Virus record (IMG/VR): IMGVR_UViG_3300008050_000205
Coordinates: 1-29,058 of that record
Length of the DNA stretch: 29,058 nucleotides
From: a virus
Reading direction: 5' to 3' (one strand)
A program made the position numbers and the translations under genes. Positions 8,008-15,543 of the stretch are shown here, piece after piece. Positions within the stretch are counted from its first letter, which is position 1, and each line of letters starts with the position of its first letter. The notes beneath the pieces are model-generated. The model was given only the letters and a program-made list of their open reading frames with translations, made no database searches and was not told the DNA's origin.

Positions 8008-8247
8008 ATGGGCCTTAAACTAACTAAGAAAAATCTAAGCAGGATAATCCTCCAGGAGATTAGAAAGCTCACTGAACTGGAGCTGGGGGATGAGGAGCCA
8101 ATCCAGAGTTCCGAGGAGGTCACCGATCCTCAGAGAGATCAGGAACTAGAAGATGGTAAACGTTTTTCAGACGAGGACATAGAAGAAATATGGAAAGCCT
8201 TTGAAGAAAAAGGTTTTTTTGAAGGCTTTTCGGGGCACTCCTTCTAA
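8008..8247 (+). CDS. Hypothetical acidic small protein
   Basis: A 79-residue protein from ATG 8008 with TAGGAG at 7993-7998, between sheath and tube genes. The N-terminal LKLTKKNLSRIILQEIRKLT forms an amphipathic basic helix; the rest is strongly acidic and ends with an aromatic helix (EEIWKAFEEKGFFEGF). The opening recalls the KITKSQLRQIIREE-type start seen in several marine T4-like phage proteins, but this is a weak resemblance. It could be a minor tail or assembly factor. No function is assigned. Confidence 0.6.
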   Translation: MGLKLTKKNLSRIILQEIRKLTELELGDEEPIQSSEEVTDPQRDQELEDGKRFSDEDIEEIWKAFEEKGFFEGFSGHSF

Positions 8248-8275
8248 CAATAAAAAGAAAAATTAATACTATACA

Positions 8276-8290
8276 TACTATTTAATAGTA
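8276..8290 (+). promoter_or_regulatory. Near-palindromic late-promoter motif before tube gene
   Basis: TACTATTTAATAGTA is a TACTATTT core that is almost self-complementary, 21 bases before the tube gene's start codon. It follows a TATACAT stretch that could also serve as a -10 element. Confidence 0.4.
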
Positions 8291-8311
8291 GAGCTAAAAG
8301 GGAGACTTATT

Positions 8312-8896
8312 ATGTCAAATGCAGGGTTCTGGACTTCAACGCTAGTTTCGCCAAAAAGAAAATTTAGATTTTTAGTCACTATTGGCAATATGCCCAATGG
8401 TGCTACATGGTATGCTAAAAGTGCAACCAAGCCCGCAATTACTGTTTCGGCCACTCCTCATCTATTTCTTAATCATACTTTTCACTATCCCGGAAAGGTT
8501 GAATGGAATGAGATCACTGTAGTCCTTGTGGATCCTGTTAGCCCCGATGCATCTGCTAACTTATCTAGAATTATTCTAGAATCTGGCTATCACCCTCCTT
8601 CTGATGTCAATGACACCTCCACCATCTCTAAGAGCAATGCTGTTGCTGCTTTGGGAGGTGTTGCTATTCAACAAATCGACGCTGAAGGTGTACCAGTTGA
8701 AACGTGGACATTGAATAATGCTTTTATTAAAGAAGTAGCTTATGGCGGGGATTTGGCGTATGGTGAGGACGCTCTCGCAGAAGTAACCGTTAAGCTCCAA
8801 TATGATTGGGCATCAATAGAGACATTTTACGCCGCAGAAGCAGGTGTATCAACTGAGGGAACTAATAGATATTGGGTTCCTGGCCAAAGTAATTGA
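8312..8896 (+). CDS. Tail tube protein, T4 gp19-like
   Basis: A 194-residue protein from ATG 8312 with AAGGGAG upstream. The sequence SPKRKFRFLVTIGNMPNG, KSATKPAITVSATPHLFLNH and YPGKVEWNEITVVLVDPVSP, then TLNNAFIKEVAYGGDLAYGE and a final VTVKLQYDWASIE, matches the tube fold, in which hexameric rings stack inside the sheath to form the DNA channel. Length is close to T4 gp19 (163). It lies downstream of the sheath gene as in T4. The stop codon is embedded in the TTGACA of the next promoter. Confidence 0.9.
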   Translation: MSNAGFWTSTLVSPKRKFRFLVTIGNMPNGATWYAKSATKPAITVSATPHLFLNHTFHYPGKVEWNEITVVLVDPVSPDASANLSRIILESGYHPPSDVNDTSTISKSNAVAALGGVAIQQIDAEGVPVETWTLNNAFIKEVAYGGDLAYGEDALAEVTVKLQYDWASIETFYAAEAGVSTEGTNRYWVPGQSN

Positions 8897-8921
8897 CATA
8901 AATACTATATAGTGTTATAGT
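8893..8921 (+). promoter_or_regulatory. Sigma70-like promoter before gp26-like gene
   Basis: TTGACA (8893-8898), a 17-base spacer, and TATAGT (8916-8921) form a near-consensus host promoter. A TACTATATAG motif lies within the spacer, so host and phage elements overlap. The predicted start is 15-20 bases before the gene. Confidence 0.6.
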
Positions 8922-8944
8922 AAAAGCAAAAGTTGAGGTGATTG

Positions 8945-9769
8945 TTGGCAAGAAGAAGTAATAAGAGTAGAACAGGGGCACCTGTTGCGCCTGTTGCTCC
9001 CCAAGTTCAAGGAGTTCTGTCCTTTACTCGACCAACGGAATTTGTAGACCTTCCAACCAGAGGGAAGTTATATCCCGAGGGCCACCCTTTCCATATGGTT
9101 GAGGAAGCAGAAATTAACTATATGACGGCCAAAGAAGAAGATATCTTGGCTTCTCGTGCCCTTATACTCCGTGGTGAAGTTTTAGACAGACTGCTACAGA
9201 GTGTTCTAGTTGATAAGGATGTAGATATAGGCAGTTTATATCCGGGTGATAAAAATGCTTTACTCGTTGCAGTCAGATCAACAGGATACGGACCCGAGTA
9301 TCTATCAGAGATTAAATGTCCATCTTGTAATACTCAATATGAGCATGCGGTTGATTTAACCGATTTACCGATTAAGGAAATACCAGAAGATATTAACCTA
9401 ATGCCGGGGGGAACCTTTACAGTCGAGCTTCCTAGTACAGGGTTTACAGCAGAGCTTAAGATATTGACATCTAAAGAACAAAAGTATTTAGATGAGACAA
9501 AAGCCTCAAAAGCCAAAAACAACCTTCCAGAATCCAGTTTAACAGATCTACTTAAAATGATTATCGTATCGGTTAACTCTGTGACGAATAGGACAGAAAT
9601 AGAAAAATTTATTAATTCTATGCCAGCATTAGATTCGCATAGGATAAGAAAGGTCTACAGTTCAGTAAACCCTTCTTTGGACATGGAACAAGAAATTGAA
9701 TGTCCGAATTGCAAACACATAGTGGCTCGGGAGGTGCCACTGGGTTTGAACTTTTTTTGGCCTTCCTGA
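8945..9769 (+). CDS. T4 gp26-like baseplate protein / tail assembly chaperone
   Basis: A 274-residue protein. Two adjacent TTG codons are possible starts; 8945 is preferred because GAGGTG at 8935-8940 then has a 4-base gap and the protein opens ARRSNKSR. The core (FVDLPTRGKLYPEGHP, MTAKEEDILASRALILRGEV, DRLLQSVLVDKDVD) is typical of the T4 baseplate hub family of gp26. Two zinc-knuckle-like pairs are seen, CPSC near residue 122 and CPNC near residue 257, close to the end LGLNFFWPS. Just before the stop, at 9752-9758, is a run of seven T; the +1 frame continues for 55 more codons with no start codon of its own, so the protein probably also exists as a longer frameshifted form. Confidence 0.78.
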   Translation: MARRSNKSRTGAPVAPVAPQVQGVLSFTRPTEFVDLPTRGKLYPEGHPFHMVEEAEINYMTAKEEDILASRALILRGEVLDRLLQSVLVDKDVDIGSLYPGDKNALLVAVRSTGYGPEYLSEIKCPSCNTQYEHAVDLTDLPIKEIPEDINLMPGGTFTVELPSTGFTAELKILTSKEQKYLDETKASKAKNNLPESSLTDLLKMIIVSVNSVTNRTEIEKFINSMPALDSHRIRKVYSSVNPSLDMEQEIECPNCKHIVAREVPLGLNFFWPS

Positions 9770-9923
9770 AAACTACCTTGAAGGAGTATACGAAGAATTC
9801 TTCTTTCTTAGTTATTATGGGAACTGGTCGTATGTTGAGGCTTATAACCTACCTATAGCTATACGGAAATGGTTTGTGAAAAGGCTAATAAAGCAAAAAG
9901 AACTAGAAAATCCTCAAAGTTGA
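9750..9923 (+). CDS. Frameshift-expressed C-terminal extension of gp26-like protein
   Basis: This frame opens after a TGA at 9747-9749 and ends at TGA 9921-9923. It contains no ATG or TTG and only a very late GTG, so it cannot start independently. It is nevertheless well conserved in character: FGLPENYLEGVYEEFFFLSY, YGNWSYVEAYNLPIAIRKWF, VKRLIKQKELE. The LPIAIRKWFVKRL pattern resembles the C-terminal domain of tail assembly chaperones and gp51-like proteins. The shift needed from the upstream frame is +1 (or -2), at the T7 run 9752-9758. Tail assembly chaperones made by frameshifting are well known in lambda-like and Mu-like phages, and -2 shifts have been reported there. That this is a programmed event, rather than a mutation, is inference. 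Confidence 0.65.
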   Translation, partial: TFFGLPENYLEGVYEEFFFLSYYGNWSYVEAYNLPIAIRKWFVKRLIKQKELENPQS

Positions 9924-9937
9924 AATATATAACTTCT

Positions 9938-9959
9938 TACTATTTATAAGAGAAGAGAG
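9938..9959 (+). promoter_or_regulatory. Putative late-promoter motif (identical 22 bases to 753-774)
   Basis: The longest exact copy of the recurrent motif, ending in a GAGAGG that also serves as the ribosome site of the tape-measure gene. Confidence 0.5.
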
Positions 9960-9970
9960 GTAGCTATACT

Positions 9971-11482
9971 ATGTCAACCGGGCCTACACCACCTAACCCT
10001 CTAAAGAATACTTTAGATGGTTTAATCACACAAGTTGAAACTTTAACCGGGAAAGACCTTTCTGGGTGGATTGCTGGGGTCGGCACGGCTTTTGGGGAAT
10101 CGGCAGAATATGGGGACATGTTTAGTGCTGTGCTTGCTAAGGTACCTGGCCTGCTCCAGGCTGTCCGCACCCAGACCACAGATTTGGGGATTGGTTACGG
10201 TGCGCTGAAAGCCCAAACTTATTTTTTAAGTAAAGAGCAAGATGGCCTAACACTTGCCTTTGGCAGGGTCGCCAAACAACAATTGGAAGCGGCAACAAAT
10301 TTTAATGCAACAACTGGTGCTGGTGGCAAATATAACAACACAATCATGGATCTACAGTTCCGCCTAAAAGAATTTGGTCTCGCGGGGAAAGAAACCTCTG
10401 AGGTTGTGAGCACGATGTATGACAGTTTTTCTGATTTGGCTATTGGTGGTATTTCCCCCACAGAGGAAGGACTAATAGAAACAGTTGGTATTTTATCAAA
10501 GTTTGGCGTTGGCACAGGCGAATCCATTAAAGCTATGCAAAGTCTTCGTAAGGGGTTTGGACAATCCGATGCACAAATAGTAGATACTACACTGGGATTA
10601 AAAGCTTTTGCCAATGAATTAGGCATTTCTGCTAGTAAAGTAATAACTGACTTCGCCAACCAAGCTCCAATGTTTGCAGTATATGGAGATGAAGGGGTGA
10701 GAACTTTTAAAAGATTAGCTGCTGCTTCTAAGGTTACTGGCTTAGAAATGGACACAATGATGGGTGTTGCCAAAGGTTTTGACACATTTAAGGATGCAAC
10801 AACGGCAGTTGGTTCTTTAAACGCAATGCTCGGTGGTCCGTATCTTAATGCTGTAGAGTTGGTGCAGGAGACCGATCCCACAGAAAGAATGAAGATGCTT
10901 AAACAAGCTTTTGAGGACGCAGGTACTAGCGTTTCTGATATGTCCTACTATCAGCAGAAAGCTTTTATAGATATGGTCCCAGGTGTTGAAAATGCACAAC
11001 AGTTAACTCAGATGCTAGAGGGAGATTTTGACGCTTTGAGCGGTGCGATGAATGCCGGTGCTGAAAGTGCCGGGGTACTATCAGATCAGGCTGCTACTAC
11101 AAGGATGCCTGACGCAAATAAGAAAATCATAGAAGAAATGGTCAACTCAAGTGAAGATTTGGCTAAATGGATGGATCAAGTCAATAGAACAGGATTCACC
11201 GCAGCAATTTCAAGTGCGGAACAACTTAGCGCTACGGTCAAGAAGCAGCTGGGAGAAGAAATAGATGTGCTTACTAAGAAATTAACCGGTATGGCGGGTG
11301 CTGCTGGTATTAGCGGGGAACATTTGACGGCAAGAAGAGCTAGAGCGATAGAAGAAAGAGAAGTTACAAGAGCAGCTGAGGCAGCTGCTGGAACTCCAAT
11401 TATCCTACAAGTTTTACTTGATGGCGATGAGATAGGGAGACATACAACAAAGTATGTAGCCCAGCAGGTCCAGACAATTTAG
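9971..11482 (+). CDS. Tail tape-measure-like protein
   Basis: A 503-residue protein from ATG 9971 with GAGAGG at 9955-9960. It is mostly helical and Ala/Gly-rich, with long amphipathic stretches (RVAKQQLEAATNFNATTGAG, FRLKEFGLAGKETSEVVSTM, AFANELGISASKVITDFANQ) and an end (TPIILQVLLDGDEIGRHTTK, then YVAQQVQTI) typical of tape-measure proteins. The position directly after a gp26-like/frameshift chaperone gene is the classic location: the chaperone coats the tape measure before tube assembly. At roughly 0.15 nm per residue it would set a tail of about 75 nm. T4 uses gp29 (590 residues) for this role. No transmembrane helix or lytic domain is apparent. Confidence 0.72.
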   Translation: MSTGPTPPNPLKNTLDGLITQVETLTGKDLSGWIAGVGTAFGESAEYGDMFSAVLAKVPGLLQAVRTQTTDLGIGYGALKAQTYFLSKEQDGLTLAFGRVAKQQLEAATNFNATTGAGGKYNNTIMDLQFRLKEFGLAGKETSEVVSTMYDSFSDLAIGGISPTEEGLIETVGILSKFGVGTGESIKAMQSLRKGFGQSDAQIVDTTLGLKAFANELGISASKVITDFANQAPMFAVYGDEGVRTFKRLAAASKVTGLEMDTMMGVAKGFDTFKDATTAVGSLNAMLGGPYLNAVELVQETDPTERMKMLKQAFEDAGTSVSDMSYYQQKAFIDMVPGVENAQQLTQMLEGDFDALSGAMNAGAESAGVLSDQAATTRMPDANKKIIEEMVNSSEDLAKWMDQVNRTGFTAAISSAEQLSATVKKQLGEEIDVLTKKLTGMAGAAGISGEHLTARRARAIEEREVTRAAEAAAGTPIILQVLLDGDEIGRHTTKYVAQQVQTI

Positions 11483-11492
11483 GAGTTTATAA

Positions 11493-12317
11493 ATGGCACT
11501 AGAATATGATCCATCAAACTATTTAGAATCAAAAGGACACATCTTGGAATTCTACCAGGCCTTTTCAGGTGCTACTGTATCCTTTAAAGCCTTTTTGGAA
11601 AACTATTCTGAAACTTTCAATTGTCAATGGCATCCCCAGCAAGTTTTTGGTAGACCTGATCCTATACAAACTTACCAAGGCACATCAAGATCATTAAATT
11701 TAGCCTGGAAGGTTCCGGCCTATAGTTTAGGCGATGCAGAGAACAACTTAATTAAAACCTCTACTCTTGCCAGGATGTTATATCCAGAATATTCTACTGT
11801 AGACAACGCCACTACAATTTCTAAGGGTCCGTTAATTAAGATAAAGTTTGCCAATTTACTTTTTGATGCCTCTAGGGGGCCAGGCGGTGACGTTAGAACA
11901 AGTGGTCTTCTGGGGGTTATTAAGAGTTATAACTGGTCCCCTGATATCGATACGGGGTTTTTTGATCCTGCTAATGAATTGTATCCAAAATTAATTAAAT
12001 TAACTATTACTTTTGATGTTCTTCACCAACATACCCTTGGATGGGAAAAGGCAGAAGCTGTTGCTGCGAACACAAAACGAAGAGATAGGGCTGCGACCGC
12101 TGGAGATTTCCAGGCGGTTACAAGTGAGCAACAAAAACTCAACAAAATTAATGACCGTAGACAAGATTTTGCTGAAAATGCTGCTCCTTCATGGGGTGCT
12201 GATGCATCCATGTTCCCGTGGTCGATGGGTGTACAAGGGTCTGGAGAAATGATAGGTAATATGGACACTGGCGGTATGATACAGTTGTCTGCTCAAAAGG
12301 ATGTACTGGGAGATTAA
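11493..12317 (+). CDS. Baseplate/tube-junction structural protein
   Basis: A 274-residue protein from ATG 11493 with AGGAG upstream. The segment TYQGTSRSLNLAWKVPAYSL (residues ~58-77) followed by MLYPEYSTVD, and later GPLIKIKFANLLFD and IKLTITFDVLHQHTLGW, suggests a tube-like beta fold. In T4-like phages, gp54/gp48-type proteins with this fold initiate the tube on the baseplate. It lies between the tape measure and a gp53-like wedge gene, which supports a baseplate role. The C-terminus is glycine/methionine-rich and probably flexible. I am not certain of the exact T4 counterpart. Confidence 0.5.
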   Translation: MALEYDPSNYLESKGHILEFYQAFSGATVSFKAFLENYSETFNCQWHPQQVFGRPDPIQTYQGTSRSLNLAWKVPAYSLGDAENNLIKTSTLARMLYPEYSTVDNATTISKGPLIKIKFANLLFDASRGPGGDVRTSGLLGVIKSYNWSPDIDTGFFDPANELYPKLIKLTITFDVLHQHTLGWEKAEAVAANTKRRDRAATAGDFQAVTSEQQKLNKINDRRQDFAENAAPSWGADASMFPWSMGVQGSGEMIGNMDTGGMIQLSAQKDVLGD

Positions 12318-12319
12318 TA

Positions 12320-12655
12320 ATGTCGAGATATTCAGGTAGAACTATTGTTTTTAACTCTAACGAATTTTATGATGAAGTGTTTAGAGAAAGGGAAGTTAAT
12401 GGTATAAAACAGTATACAACTCCTCAATTGAAACACCCAACACAAGAACAAATTTCTTCACTAAGAACAATAGGCCATGTTTGGAAGACAGGTGATCGCT
12501 TTTATAAATTGGCTCATGATCATTACGGAGATTCCCGATTGTGGTGGCTTATAGCATGGTTTAACAAAAAACCAACAGAATCAGATTTGAGTTTTGGCGA
12601 TGTCATTTATATCCCACACCCTTTAGACAGAATAATGAGCTATTTGGGAGTTTAA
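12320..12655 (+). CDS. Baseplate wedge protein, T4 gp53-like, LysM-type domain
   Basis: A 111-residue protein, ATG two bases after the previous stop, with GGGAG 8 bases upstream. The C-terminal half reads HVWKTGDRFYKLAHDHYGDS, RLWWLIAWFNKKP and FGDVIYIPHPLDR, the LysM-like pattern (WxxGDRxxxLAxxYYGDxxLWWxIAxxN ... GxxxxIP) of gp53-family wedge proteins. The fold binds peptidoglycan or other baseplate subunits. T4 gp53 is 196 residues, so this is a compact form. It is co-translated with its neighbours in the baseplate cluster. Confidence 0.75.
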   Translation: MSRYSGRTIVFNSNEFYDEVFREREVNGIKQYTTPQLKHPTQEQISSLRTIGHVWKTGDRFYKLAHDHYGDSRLWWLIAWFNKKPTESDLSFGDVIYIPHPLDRIMSYLGV

Positions 12656-12656
12656 T

Positions 12657-15542
12657 ATGTCTAGCAAAAAAAAACCTGTGGTGCAGAATAAGGAGCACCC
12701 TGAAATCTCTGATGTGGAGGGAGATGGGGGCCCTAGTTCACTTGATGGAATAACCGGTGGCACGTCTTACAGCGCAGGCATGCCATTAATTTCAATGCCG
12801 GATCGTTCAAGCGGTGTTCATGCGACAGGGACAAATCTTCAAGCTGGCTACGGCGATGCTGACGTAGCCGCCCTACAGAGATACCTGATCGAGGAGCTTG
12901 GCCCAGACGAGGAGAATCCCACAGAATTTGGTAATAGCTCGATATTACCAAGGTTTGGTGTTGACGGGGTCTGGGGATGTGAAACACAAGGTGCTTTTAA
13001 TGATTTATTGAAGGAAAAAGGAATAGACAAATGTAATGAATCTGAATCGTCCCCCTGTGGAGAGGGCATACCAAGTTGTGCCTTAGATGAAGAAACCCTG
13101 CAAGCACTAAAGGACGCAGATAAAAAGAAAGAAATAGAGGAAGAGGAAGAGGAGCTAGAAACTACCCCACCAACTAGGTCGACAATGGACGATCAGTGTT
13201 TTTTAGTATCTAATATAGAGAAGATCGTATCTGACAGCAAGCCTCAGCAAGCCTCTTACCACGAATTGGTCGGAGAAAGCAGAAAAGAAATAAAATATAA
13301 AAATATACATAAATTATCCACAAAAGACCCGGCTACAATAATGAATCGCCTAAGGATGACTAGAGGGGCATTAGAATTCTTAAATATAAGACATTGGCAA
13401 CTTTCTCAATTAACTCCAACAATAAGAATTTATAAACAATATTATGAGGGAGCTAATAAACCTCCAAGAGAAGTGGAAATGAAGTTTAGAAATTATGTGG
13501 ATCCTGTAGACGATTTACAAGCCATGTTGGATAGCCAGCTACAAAGAGGAGTTGGGGTGGGTATCGAATATTTTAAATATGATTTGGTTGGAGTACAGCC
13601 TGCAACGGCCAAAAAAGACATTAGAGCCAGACTATCCATATATGCACAGAACTTTAATGAATTATTTAAAACAAGAACAGCAGTTGACCAAGTTGGCAAA
13701 CAGCTAGAAGGAGGTTATAGGATGATAGATTTGGTTCTCTTAGAACCAAAGTATCGCTTTATACAAGAAGAGGGCCAAAACCAAAAAATGAGGGCATTTA
13801 ATCCAAATTTTTATGAAATAAAGGTTGTGGTTGGCTGGGCTGCTACGGGTGGGGGTGGTTTGTTATCAAGCGACCTAACGAATGCCATTAGGGAAAATCA
13901 GTTAACGATGTTCTTGACTGTAACCAACCACACATTTGATTTCAAAGAGGATGGTTCTGTTCGCCTAAACTTAGACTTTAGAGCTAGAGTTGAATCTATG
14001 ATGTTAGACGTTAGATCAGATGTTCTATCCGATGCTAAGACAAGACAAAGGAGAAAAGAAAGGAAAGATAAAGTAAGAGAAATTGAACTTGCACAAGCTG
14101 AGCTAAAAAAACAAAAAAAAGAAGCTTGTAGTGATGATAAGATTAAAGAACTCCAGGAGGCATATACTGCTGGGGTAGAAAAGGAGAGAGAAAACTCCTA
14201 TCAGTCACTACTCCGTGGACTGATGCAGAATAATGCCATCTACACAGCTATAATCACAGAAGAGACTGTAAAGAGTGCCTCAGATGCTGCTGAAACGGGG
14301 AAACCAATGCTATTTAGTATTTTACACCCCAAGTGCAGTGAACTATCTGATGAGGGAGCAACAGAAGGTATCGATCTTTCAAAATATTCAGAGGTTCTAA
14401 AGCCTGGGGTAAGGGCAGTTAACTATTTCTTTTTAGGTGACCTTATAGCTTTGGCAACTAACAATGTCTTAGACAGACCCGAGCTTCAAGACATAAATTA
14501 TGGCAATATCAAATTTGTGCTGGGACCAGCAGTTTTTGACAACCCAGACCCTGCCTCAAATGGGTCGATTGGGATGAATATCGCTGATATACCCATCTCT
14601 GTTGAACTCTTTAATGCGTTCATGAAAAAGTATGTTGTAGATTCAAGAAGAAATACTTATCCATTATTACTCTTTGTGCGTGATGTAATGAAACAACTAG
14701 TATTCGAGGCACTCGGCCCAGAGTGTTTTGGGGGAGAAAGAAGATTATCTTTACTTCTTGATACCTCCCAAATAAGCGCAGATTCCGGTGCAGGGAATGA
14801 AGATCCGATGGCGGTTAGAATGGGAGAGAATTATTCTTTAGACCTAGATCAATTTACTGTGAATTTAGAAGATCCCTCAAAAAGTACTTTTGTCTTTGAT
14901 TCTTTTAGTAGAAAAAGCATGGCAGAGAGCTATAACTACTTCGTAATTTATGCATTTAATAAAGAACCGAGAGGTCTAGCCTTTCCAGATCAGTCGGGAC
15001 ACAAAACTCGTCATGATAGAGATTTTATAAAAGGTATTTATCATTTAACAACCGGGCTTGATCGAGGGTTGGTAAAAGATATGCAGTTTACTGCGACTAC
15101 CCATACATATTTAAGGGAAGCTAGATTTACAGAGAGCGATTTCAATCCGGAATTACAATTATCAAATGTCTATAATGTTGATGTGAACTTATTTGGAAAT
15201 AATTTATTTTTTCCAGGACAACATATTTATATTAATCCGCGAGGGCTAGGTTCAGATGAACTTGGGGATCCTGGAACTCCCAACACTAATGCTAATATAA
15301 TGGGACTAGGCGGTTACCACGTAGTCAAGTCGGCCAATAACACTATTGATAGAAATGGCTTTAGCACTAAAGTAGACTGTTTGTTCTCTACAAGTGGAGA
15401 CGGCACTGGGACCACGATAACCAGAAAAGCACAAGTAGGAGAACAGGCTTCTCTAGATTGTGCCATTATTGATAAAGAAATTAAATATTTAACTGAGTCA
15501 TTTAATGTAGACAACATAGATATATCTGGTGGAGGGACTTAG
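12657..15542 (+). CDS. Large baseplate-associated protein with peptidoglycan-binding-like domain
   Basis: A 961-residue protein from ATG 12657, two bases after the gp53-like stop. The N-terminus is disordered. Residues ~67-122 (YGDADVAALQRYLIEEL, then FGVDGVWGCETQGAFNDLLK) match the helical peptidoglycan-binding domain pattern. An acidic linker (EEEEEELE) follows. Residues ~185-450 form a mixed alpha/beta region. A charged coiled coil spans about 460-510 (KTRQRRKERKDKVREIELAQ onward). The beta-rich C-terminus (YNVDVNLFGNNLFFPGQHIY, INPRGLG; GGYHVVKSANNTIDRNGFST) resembles hub/spike-linked proteins. A hub or wedge component that contacts cell wall on penetration is a reasonable inference; the family is not recognised. 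No lytic active site is visible. Confidence 0.55.
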   Translation: MSSKKKPVVQNKEHPEISDVEGDGGPSSLDGITGGTSYSAGMPLISMPDRSSGVHATGTNLQAGYGDADVAALQRYLIEELGPDEENPTEFGNSSILPRFGVDGVWGCETQGAFNDLLKEKGIDKCNESESSPCGEGIPSCALDEETLQALKDADKKKEIEEEEEELETTPPTRSTMDDQCFLVSNIEKIVSDSKPQQASYHELVGESRKEIKYKNIHKLSTKDPATIMNRLRMTRGALEFLNIRHWQLSQLTPTIRIYKQYYEGANKPPREVEMKFRNYVDPVDDLQAMLDSQLQRGVGVGIEYFKYDLVGVQPATAKKDIRARLSIYAQNFNELFKTRTAVDQVGKQLEGGYRMIDLVLLEPKYRFIQEEGQNQKMRAFNPNFYEIKVVVGWAATGGGGLLSSDLTNAIRENQLTMFLTVTNHTFDFKEDGSVRLNLDFRARVESMMLDVRSDVLSDAKTRQRRKERKDKVREIELAQAELKKQKKEACSDDKIKELQEAYTAGVEKERENSYQSLLRGLMQNNAIYTAIITEETVKSASDAAETGKPMLFSILHPKCSELSDEGATEGIDLSKYSEVLKPGVRAVNYFFLGDLIALATNNVLDRPELQDINYGNIKFVLGPAVFDNPDPASNGSIGMNIADIPISVELFNAFMKKYVVDSRRNTYPLLLFVRDVMKQLVFEALGPECFGGERRLSLLLDTSQISADSGAGNEDPMAVRMGENYSLDLDQFTVNLEDPSKSTFVFDSFSRKSMAESYNYFVIYAFNKEPRGLAFPDQSGHKTRHDRDFIKGIYHLTTGLDRGLVKDMQFTATTHTYLREARFTESDFNPELQLSNVYNVDVNLFGNNLFFPGQHIYINPRGLGSDELGDPGTPNTNANIMGLGGYHVVKSANNTIDRNGFSTKVDCLFSTSGDGTGTTITRKAQVGEQASLDCAIIDKEIKYLTESFNVDNIDISGGGT

Positions 15543-15543
15543 T

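Noticed and set aside
10219-10881. Long open frame on the minus strand (220 codons) within the tape-measure gene
   Set aside because: No ribosome site or promoter; it lies antisense to a well-supported gene and its residues look like the complement of that gene's codons.
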